A DNA stretch of 64,000 nucleotides from Pyrenochaeta sp. MPI-SDFR-AT-0127. Taxonomy: Eukaryota > Ascomycota > Dothideomycetes > Pleosporales > Cucurbitariaceae. The notes under the pieces were generated by a model. It was not told where the DNA came from, ran no database searches, and saw nothing but the letters and a program-made list of their open reading frames with translations. The translations under genes were made by a program, and so were the position numbers. Where the stretch lies: the NCBI GenBank assembly GCA_020747015.1, contig JAGTJM010000018.1, positions 656,654 to 720,653 of the forward strand. The letters run 5' to 3'. This document shows positions 56,569 through 64,000 of the stretch, piece by piece; within the stretch, counting starts at the first letter, position 1, and every line of letters begins with the position of its first letter.

Positions 56569-57180
56569 ATGAGAAGTTTCAGCGCAAAGCTCATTGCTTT
56601 GCTAGGTTTTTTCTTTGCGACTAACGAAGTCGGCGCTTCTCCTGTGGCACACGACCAAGCAAATGCTACAACCACAATTCGTACAGTTCGAAGAGCCCCA
56701 CGTGTACCTGCGCACGGATGGTGTAGCTTCAACATTGGACTCACAGAGCACATGCCTCGCCAAGCTAACCGACGCGCATCCGTGTGGATCAGCATGCGTG
56801 ATGGACAAAGCGTACAGCTGCCAAGGTTGACGTAATTTCCCTCTTCTCTTTCATGTGCATAACGGATATGATTGACTCTTCTGACATTCACCAGGTGGGA
56901 TAATGGCCTCTATACAATCGATGCGTACGAGATCGACAGCTCCACTGCCACTGTGCCAAACATTATTCAACACGGCGACGCGCTCACAGTGCATTGGATG
57001 CATCCTGACCCGAAGAGACCAGATTTTGAATGGATCGACTTTTCATATTCTGGAGGCAGTATGGGACATAGGAGGTGGAATGATCAGGACAGGGATGTTG
57101 GGCATGCAGAGTGTATTCGGGGTGAGTGGAGGGGCGAGGGAGATCGGGAGCGGATTGTGAAGTGCGATTTCCAGTGCTAG
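56569..57180 (+). CDS. Small secreted cysteine-containing protein
   Basis: Two exons, 56569-56825 and 56895-57180, 69-bp intron; 180 aa. Residues 1-23 form a signal peptide (cleavage after EVGA or similar). The mature part begins with a low-complexity stretch carrying RTVRRAPRVP, a possible Kex2-type dibasic site. Four Cys remain (HGWCSFN, HAECIRG, VKCDFQC), enough for two disulfides. The C-terminal half is rich in Trp, Asp and His (WDNGLYTIDAY, VHWMHPDPKRPDFEWIDFSY). No named domain is recognised. Size, signal peptide and cysteines fit a candidate effector or extracellular ligand, but that is inference. The splice restores LPRWDNG in frame. Confidence 0.75.
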
Positions 57181-57938
57181 ATATTGGTAGGAGGGGAGTG
57201 CAGTAGTTATGAAAGTGAGTTGCATACTAATCCTCTGCTTGCCCTGAAACTTCTCCTATGTCACGTTGGACATGAAAGAATTGCTCCACGACAACAACGC
57301 CCCCCTCCCCAATGGAAATCGATCGCCGCATGGACGTGCACACTGTCGATCTCTATAAACCAATTCGGCGCAGTTGAAACGCCACCAGGATTGGATGTGA
57401 GCTCTCTGCCGGGAAGCGAGGAGCGATCTCCAAGATCGGGCAATGTACGCGGGGAACCGAATGAATCTAGCTCCAGTAGAGCTATGCGTACTTGTAGCCT
57501 TGCTTGAAGAGTCGTATTGAGCCGATGCCACACCCAGAAAATTTCAGCCGCGGAACAGAAATGCCCAATCGCGTACCTACTTTTGCGATTGGCGAAAGAT
57601 CTGTTCGGCGAGGACAGGGTCCAAAGGTCCAATCTGCCAAGGTAAAGTTTCCGCTTTGGCTGCTTTCAGCTATCCTCACTAGGGCAATGAGCGACACATT
57701 GCACCAATCCGGGCGTTCAGCCTTTCTCCTTTCATCAAAGTCTCTACTTGGAAATGCAGACCGTGCAATACTCCACCTGGCGATTCAGATTTTGTGCTGC
57801 GGGTGCTGCGGATCGTACATTCGTCACTGTGCTGTCGATCATACAGAGGCAGTTAAAGAGCGAGGCATGTACCTCGTCATGTAACAATTTAAAAGTCAGC
57901 GATATTACCTTGGTGCAATTCCTATATTTTATTTAAAC
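57181..57938. other. Intergenic
   Basis: Overlapping sense and antisense frames between 57184 and 57936 have no domain support. Confidence 0.55.
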
Positions 57939-59118
57939 ATGTTGCGTCCGTACATCTCTGGTCTGTGGTTTGCAGCTGCAATGAGCGGTGTTCAAGCTCT
58001 CGTTGACCCAACTGAAATTTACACGGGTGGTTTCAACAACAGTGATACGGAAGTCCTGTTGAGGATTGCAACTGGAGGAGCTGGACAGAGCGGTTTAGTA
58101 AAAGGTAGAACCATCGTGCCTTACGTACATCTAGGCCTCAACTAACGCAACCTGCAGTGCTTGCCGATGCATTTATTCAAGAAAGCGTGAAGAACGGCTC
58201 GCAGCCTTTTGGCATCGGATGGGTATGTCACATAAAGATACAATCACCGCGTCTTGTTAGCGTACGGTGTTCGGTGAAGATCGAGGTCTCAAGATTGAAG
58301 ACATATCGTACCAATATTTACTGTACACGAACACCATAGATCGTGGTACCTGCACTTGTCGTTAAGAATTATGCTGACCCTAGCCTATCAGGTTCTCAGC
58401 GACACAACCTTCACCATCAAGAACCTTCAAAGCGGTGAGGCAGATTTGGGAATATCATACGTTCCTGCAGCCGAGAAGGTTGCGGGTGATCAGGGAATCA
58501 TCGACCCGAAGACATACTACCTCTTCCGCGACCACTTCATCATCACTGGGCCACCAGAAAATCCTGCCAACATCAATGATACATTGGACGCTCGATCTAT
58601 CTTCGCAGAATTATTCCGTGCCGCTGATCTCAATAACGCCACTACACCTGTGCCTACGCGATTTTTGAGCCGCTTCGACAAATCCGCAACCAACCTGAAA
58701 GAATCCGAGCTGTGGCTGGGCATCGGCCAGGTAAGTGCCTTTCATTACTTCTGAAATGCTCACACTGACTTTCAAGGTACCATGGGCTTTGCCATACTCC
58801 ACTTGGTATCATCAATTCGTTGCGTTCCCGATTCAGGCCCTGACTACAGCAATCCAGCTGAAAGAATATACGCTGACCGATCGGGGTACCTATTTGTCGT
58901 TACCTGGAAATTTGACCAATAAGGTAGAAATCTACAAAGCTGCGACGGACAACGAGGACGATCCTCTGCTTAACCCTGCACATCTTCTTGTCGGCCGCAA
59001 AGCTCGGAATCAGACTCTTGCATACCAGTTTTCCGAGTGGGCCACGGGGCCAAATGGCCAAAGTGTCATAACTGGTTTCAAGAAGAACGGCCAGCAACTG
59101 TATAGCGGAGCTCCATGA
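57939..59118 (+). CDS. Secreted periplasmic-binding-protein-like (tungstate/phosphate-binding type) protein
   Basis: Four exons: 57939-58104, 58158-58222, 58392-58730, 58777-59118; 303 aa. Residues 1-20 are a signal peptide. The body matches the PBP-like fold of bacterial TupA/ModA-type substrate-binding proteins found in many fungi. It begins with a TGGAGQSGLV loop; VLADAFIQESVKNGSQPFGIGW follows, then LQSGEADLGISYVPAAEK (the SGxADxxI ligand motif), YYLFRDHFIITGP, ESELWLGIGQVPW and ATGPNGQSVITGFKKNGQQLY at the end. Bacterial relatives hand oxyanions to ABC permeases. The fungal ones have no such partner, and none is seen here; extracellular binding of an unknown anion or small molecule is inferred. 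The 169-bp second intron is long and was placed by frame. Confidence 0.83.
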
Positions 59119-59540
59119 ATAAAACAACACGATTTATGATGCGACGTCAAAATACATTGTGGGCAAATCCGACCGGGTTTCATGGGTGATGTCAAAATTT
59201 CCAGTTTCAAGACTTCTAGCAGAACGTTGATAGGGCCTCATCAGGAATGAATCGACCACGGGGTTTATGAATGTATTGTTACATGTTCTGAGTATAATGT
59301 TTGGTGTAATACCTATTTACTATAGACAATATGAACGTGATGGCACCAAAATCTAGCTGAGCAAACTTTTACCACTGGTGGCGCAAACGCTAACCTAATA
59401 GCTGCATCGAGATTGAGCACGAGATATGTTGGGTAATCATTCGGTTTAAAATATTATTGGAGGCTAATTATTTTCGAGAAAATAAAAGCTACGCATGTCT
59501 TCGTTCGTCGCTCCTAAGTGCGCTATGTTTGTTGAAGACA
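59119..59540. other. Intergenic between convergent genes
   Basis: AT-rich 3' flanks; nothing else seen. Confidence 0.6.
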
Positions 59541-61253
59541 TCAACGCCCGTCTCCGCTCGAATTCTGGGATGCTCTCGTCGAATCCTCATCGCCCTTTTC
59601 CCAACTCGAGGGTGATATTTCTATCCCTTCGCGGTGTAATTTTGTCCTATGAATACCAAAAGAGACGATCAAGCCTAGAGCGCTGACCACAGTATACAAA
59701 ATCCATGTTCCTCTAATCGCCCTCATGAAACCATTCCGTACTAGCATCTTCTGAGAATCTGGAAGCGCAGAAACAGCACTAATTTGTGAGATAGCTTCAC
59801 CCTTGGCCAATTGATGGGCTATATCGTCCTGAATGCCACTAGCAAGAAAGCCCTGAAGGTGTGGTACCATCAAAAGCTGGAAGACGACTTGGCCAACCAC
59901 CACACCAATTGCACCAGATACCATGCGAACAAAGCCAAAAGCTGCAGTGCCAGTCGCGATATCGGACTCTTGGATGCGCGTCTGTAAGGCTATGAGAGGA
60001 GCGCCAAAGTTTGGGCCAAAGCCGAGTCCTATGATTATCAGAAATCCAATGATTTTACCAACATCAACCGAAGTGGCGAGAGAGATGAGGAGGCCAACAC
60101 CGATGGTCATGAGACACAAACCTGCTTGCAGCACTTCGAGGAAATGTCCTGTTCTTTCAATGACATGCCCTGATAGAAATGAAATAAATGCTAGTGGTAT
60201 TGCAATGGCCAGCATATATAATCCAGCTGTCGAAGGACTGCTTCCGAGGACGATCTGGAAGTACAGAGGAAGGAAGTATGAAACGGAGTTGAATACCAGC
60301 GCGTCGCATGCGCAAACACCTAACGCGCTCAGATTGCTTATGTCCTTGAAGATACGCAGCGGCAAAATGGGGTTCCCGCCCCGCTTCTCTTCCAGCCATT
60401 GCGTAACTGGAAAAGTAAGGTACAACAAAGAGCCCAAGGTGATAAAGACGATGACTGTTGGCGCTGCATACGAGCTGGTACCACCAACCTGAAGTCCAAC
60501 CAGAAGAAAGATAGTGGCGGTGAGAATCGTAACTGTCCCTAGCCAATCCATGGAGGCAAGACCGACCGAAAGTGAAGTGCGTGGCGTATGGAGATGAAGC
60601 ATGCAGTAAAGAACCACGATTGAAAAGGATATAATCGGCAGGTTAATATAGAAGCACCATCGCCAACTCAGACGTTCCGCGAAAATACCACCAATTACTG
60701 GGCCCAATGCAGAAGCTACTGCCCACACAGCGCCGATGATGCCTAGGTAGAAGGATCGATCGCGGATACCGAACAAGTCACTGACGCAGACGTGCACCAA
60801 CACGACGACACCCCCACCACCAAGTCCCTGAATCGTGCGTCCTGCGACTAACATAGCAGGATTTACACTAACGCCACAGACGATGCTTCCAGCGAGGAAT
60901 ATGGCGTTGGCAGTGAGAATGACAGGCTTTCGCCCGAAGATATCGGATAGTTTGCCCCAGAAGGGGACTGACGCGGCATTGGCCAAGAGATATGCAGATC
61001 CAGTCCATGCGTAGAGTGAGTCTGAAATGTTGAAGGAGAGCGAAATAGCTGGTAGTGCAGTGGGAATGAGTACCGTGTCGAGTGCGACTAGGAATATGGA
61101 GAGACTGAGTGCAATAAACACAAGGAGGGTCGGAAGAGGCGGCCGAGACTTGCCCTGCATTGTAACCTGCAGAGGTGCGGACAACGTTGTTGATGACTTT
61201 GCACTATCAAGATGAGGCTGGCAATGTTGCATACTGGGTTCATTGTTTTCCAT
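59541..61253 (-). CDS. MFS transporter, DHA2 family (14-TM drug:H+ antiporter)
   Basis: Single exon, 570 aa, the usual length for 14-TM DHA2 exporters. After a 40-residue cytosolic N-terminus, FLVALDTVLIPTALPAI is the TM1 motif D1. GKLSDIFGRKPVILTANAIFLAGSIVCG is the loop 2-3 motif A, GRTIQGLGGGGVVVLVHVCVSDLF is the motif B region, and GIIGAVWAVASALGPVIGGIF is antiporter motif C. YINLPI precedes the central extra helices. Such carriers export toxins, drugs, amino acids or siderophore-type compounds from the plasma membrane. Nothing in the neighbourhood identifies the cargo; the convergent neighbour is the PBP-like secreted protein. Confidence 0.93.
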   Translation of the reverse strand: MENNEPSMQHCQPHLDSAKSSTTLSAPLQVTMQGKSRPPLPTLLVFIALSLSIFLVALDTVLIPTALPAISLSFNISDSLYAWTGSAYLLANAASVPFWGKLSDIFGRKPVILTANAIFLAGSIVCGVSVNPAMLVAGRTIQGLGGGGVVVLVHVCVSDLFGIRDRSFYLGIIGAVWAVASALGPVIGGIFAERLSWRWCFYINLPIISFSIVVLYCMLHLHTPRTSLSVGLASMDWLGTVTILTATIFLLVGLQVGGTSSYAAPTVIVFITLGSLLYLTFPVTQWLEEKRGGNPILPLRIFKDISNLSALGVCACDALVFNSVSYFLPLYFQIVLGSSPSTAGLYMLAIAIPLAFISFLSGHVIERTGHFLEVLQAGLCLMTIGVGLLISLATSVDVGKIIGFLIIIGLGFGPNFGAPLIALQTRIQESDIATGTAAFGFVRMVSGAIGVVVGQVVFQLLMVPHLQGFLASGIQDDIAHQLAKGEAISQISAVSALPDSQKMLVRNGFMRAIRGTWILYTVVSALGLIVSFGIHRTKLHREGIEISPSSWEKGDEDSTRASQNSSGDGR

Positions 61254-64000
61254 GCTGAGAAAAGCGTTTGTGAAAATGTGCCTTTTCCCTCGGTGAAAGC
61301 GATGGGTATCGTTGGAAAGCGTTGTGCTGGTTTTGCTCAGTTTTATCTCCTTTCAAACAGGATGGATTCTCAGTGTAAAGATGCAAGACTTACTTAGATG
61401 CTAGGAAGGAGCGGTGTGCTGATGCGCGGGAATGACTGTCGCGATTATCGTGAGCGGGACCGTTCTTTCCCTTGAATAGATAATCTCGTATCCTCTATGC
61501 GTAGTGGCGCAGCCTAGAGGTATTTGAACCGTAATTCAATCTGGACTGTACATAGACCGTCAAAAATCGAGGGGTGTGCGTTGACTTTGGGTAGTAAGGA
61601 TTGGTCTAGAGCATCGGAGGGTCGGGAATGATGTGGATATGCACATTGCGCATGCATACATTCTTGACCTTATCGTCCTTTAATACACTTGAGGTGTTGC
61701 ATCAAGGGGCCCCGCATGGGAGGGAATAGCCCGAGACGTGGGAGTTCCTTCGCCCGCGGCGGATGCGTTATGCACGCACTTCCAGGATGCTGGATAGAGA
61801 CCTTAAACCTCTCAGGTAAGCAAGATAGTGTAGGAGAAACTGTGCCAGATGATACGGAACGCCCAATATTGGCTATGGAGTTTGTGATCCGGCTGGAGCG
61901 CGAGCAATGGGAACCAATGTAGCTGGAACATTGACGAGACACTGTACATAGTGGCATCATAACTTGCAACAGCTTTGGAATGGGCTGTCGTGGTTTTACC
62001 TAAGGGAATTTGGCTTTTTGGCGCGAGGTACATTCACGCAATGTGGTATGATCTTCCAAGCGGCTGTGTGACCAACCACGAGCCGGAGGCACAGCACCCG
62101 ACCCGCAGCAAACTCGTGCAACAGGCATGGTTGTGAAGACGAAACTCCGCGGAATTGATTTCACTAACGAGTCATTCTTTGGCGTCTCCCTTTGACAGTC
62201 ATCGCCTTGGGCCTTTGGATTTAGGCCGATAATGCTGTTCGCGTCCCCATGTTCCCGAAGAACATGTCGCGAGATCACTGGTGTGACTGATTGTAACAAG
62301 CCTCATTTTGTGTAATATGCGGCTTCTATAGGTTTTCTTTAAAGAATGTTAGCATAGTTGAAGTTGAGGGGGTATTTGGGAAATGTCGTGGTAGCAACTG
62401 AGATATGTTCTCGTACAACGCTGCGCATTAAGTGAGACCTTCCAAACACCCTGAAAACGGGCTTTCTATGTAGGTATTATCCTGGTGTCCATGAAATGGA
62501 AATAGAGTTCGAACCTGCGTGCTCCTACAACATTGTGCCTGGGCGCACCAATGTCGTGGACGTCGGTTTCGAGCAGCTCCAACCGCCGGGGCGCATCGAT
62601 CACAAAGTCGTGACACTCTATCCACGATGTGACTAGCCAGCGTGACATCAGCATCATGGATGAAGAATTGACTCTTATTCTGTCATTAGGGAATTCTTGA
62701 CCATAGCCCCCGTTTATTGAAAGAGGATCTCTGGCCATCACTGATAGCCACTTGAACAGCACTGTGATTATCCATTGTCGAGTCCAGCTCGATGCCTGAA
62801 TTTCCGCCGCTGAAGTCGCTTCACCGCTTCCCAGACCAAAGATCGAGCCCCTGCTTGTGCAGCTGCGGCGAAATATGCTGCATATTGAGATCCACTCCTT
62901 TGTATCTCAGTTCGGCAGCTCAAAAGTAGATCGCATAAGGGCAGCCGTCATTGATTGAAACTAAATATCATGTCACTCTTCTGTGCAGTCAACCGAATAT
63001 ACAGCTCGACGTGAAGAAACGGATGATAGAATGTAGCATGCGCAGAGAAGAGTGGAAGAATGGAACATGTAAGATTCTAAAACATCTTATCTGATCTGTT
63101 CCACTTCGAGACCAGCGCGAAATGTGAGGCTAGGTATGCAACGCACTGTGTGCATTAAGACACATTGTGACCTGCACTGAAACCAGTAAAGATGGGCCTC
63201 GAGAACACTTGTCACACATTGTGAAGGATACGAGATGAGGAGACTTTGCGATAGAGACATGCGGCAGGTAAGGAGCTGTAGCTACGATGAACTGGTGGGT
63301 ATGTTTTACAACGTGGCGAGCAGTTGAAAGCCATCACAAACGTCAAGAACGTTCATTGACGGGGCTGTCCCATATGGGAATGGAACTTGAGGCATCAGAG
63401 CCACGTTCTGCGTCTGGCGCTCGTTCTGATGGTTCCTTTCGTGGCGTTTTGTTATTGTGCATGGCGCGTTGCTTTCGGGTCTGTTTGTCGTACAAGGTGG
63501 ATATACTGTTCGGGAGAGCATCCTTCCCAGTCACAAGCGTGGGTTTTCCGTGATGCCGAGGCCGATGATTCTCTCTATGTGGGATGCATTCGACTAGACC
63601 AACACCCGGCCTGAGCTTGTTGGAGTTGATTGGGCGATAAAATCCGCTTCGAAAGCCACGGCGGTAGATGAGCGACCGGAAGTCGAATGCAAGGGAACCC
63701 TGACCCCACTATCATTTGCCTCGCTCCAAGCCAAGGTGTGTTCCCTCACCCTTCAACACCATAAAATGTACTTTGCGTACACACTTTAACGAGATTTAAA
63801 TTGGAAAATACCGGAGAGATCGCATACCGATTCAACTGTACATGTCCGTTTTCTGCTATCTGGTGATTGATTGTCCTCTGTGAAATTTGGGGTAACATGA
63901 CAGTGCACCATTTTCCAACATCGCGCAATTCTACGTATATGCGCGTATCTTAAGAATTCTATTGTACGGTGGCTAGGGTCTCAGTATCCATCAGCATTCA
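61254..64000. other. Long intergenic stretch to the window end
   Basis: No supported gene in 2.7 kb. Around 62466-62900 both strands have coding-like stretches but no intact model could be built. The remaining frames (61670-62299, 63287-63614) lack recognisable domains. A gene entering from the right edge cannot be excluded. Confidence 0.45.

Noticed and set aside
59923..60492. 189-codon plus-strand ORF inside the DHA2 gene
   Set aside because: Antisense to a full-length transporter with all family motifs; no domain of its own.
61500..61545. Reverse-strand GGTTCAAAT resembling a B-box
   Set aside because: Stem does not pair and no tRNA cloverleaf can be drawn around it.
62490..62530. Possible tRNA T-arm (AGTTCGAACCT)
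   Set aside because: The flanking bases do not form a T-stem, and no A-box or acceptor stem fits on either strand.
1..64000. Secondary-metabolite gene cluster, CRISPR array, transposon
   Set aside because: Tailoring-type genes exist but no PKS, NRPS, terpene or DMATS backbone is seen. No regularly spaced repeats, transposase, integrase or long terminal repeats were found by eye.

Overview
The window is nuclear DNA of a filamentous ascomycete (Pezizomycotina). A Pleosporales-like Dothideomycete is my best guess, but that is inference. The grounds are short GT-AG introns (mostly 45-110 bp) with CTAAC/CTGAC-like branch sites, single genes spaced by 0.3-3 kb, and families typical of these fungi: cutinase, HET domain, rhodopsin/PTH11-like membrane protein, UstYa-like DUF3328, ankyrin-CorA and many MFS carriers. 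Coordinates below are full gene spans; exons are given in each entry and were joined by hand from splice consensus, frame and family expectation.

Layout. 1-9 kb: a secreted, probably GPI-anchored cutinase-like CE5 esterase, a GABA/choline-type APC permease and a seven-exon DHA1 MFS carrier, all on +. 9.5-16 kb: an arylamine N-acetyltransferase, a UstYa-like DUF3328 protein, a 102-aa helical membrane-associated protein, a GH16 glucanase-like enzyme with a long Pro/Gln-rich N-terminus, and an SDR. 16-20.5 kb: a fungal-specific transcription factor lacking a zinc cluster, divergent from the SDR, then a secreted BBE/PCMH FAD oxidoreductase. 22-26 kb: a ten-exon ankyrin-CorA membrane protein. 26-31 kb: an orphan protein, a second SDR (mannitol/sorbose reductase type) and a multi-spanning membrane protein. 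31-36 kb: a DHA1 MFS carrier with a long cytosolic N-terminus and a LovD-like serine beta-lactamase-fold enzyme. 38.8-42 kb: a rhodopsin-like 7TM protein and a GNAT-like protein.

42-49 kb holds a HET-domain protein flanked by two paralogous F-box/2EXR-like proteins plus a newly proposed small gene. 49.7-53.5 kb pairs an FAD monooxygenase with an ACS-type (Dal5-like) MFS carrier. 54-61.3 kb has a coiled-coil protein, a small secreted cysteine-containing protein, a secreted periplasmic-binding-like protein and a 14-TM DHA2 carrier. The last 2.7 kb has no convincing gene.

Functionally this is accessory/peripheral-metabolism territory: four MFS carriers and one amino-acid-type permease, extracellular hydrolases and oxidases, xenobiotic acetylation, and non-self or signalling proteins. 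I see no PKS, NRPS, terpene synthase or DMATS backbone, so the tailoring-type genes do not form a classical secondary-metabolite cluster inside the window. No rRNA, clear tRNA, transposase, reverse transcriptase or CRISPR array was seen. The most system-like elements are the HET/F-box-like block, the ankyrin-CorA protein with its unrecognised N-terminal domain, and the GH16 enzyme with a disordered N-terminus and no signal peptide.
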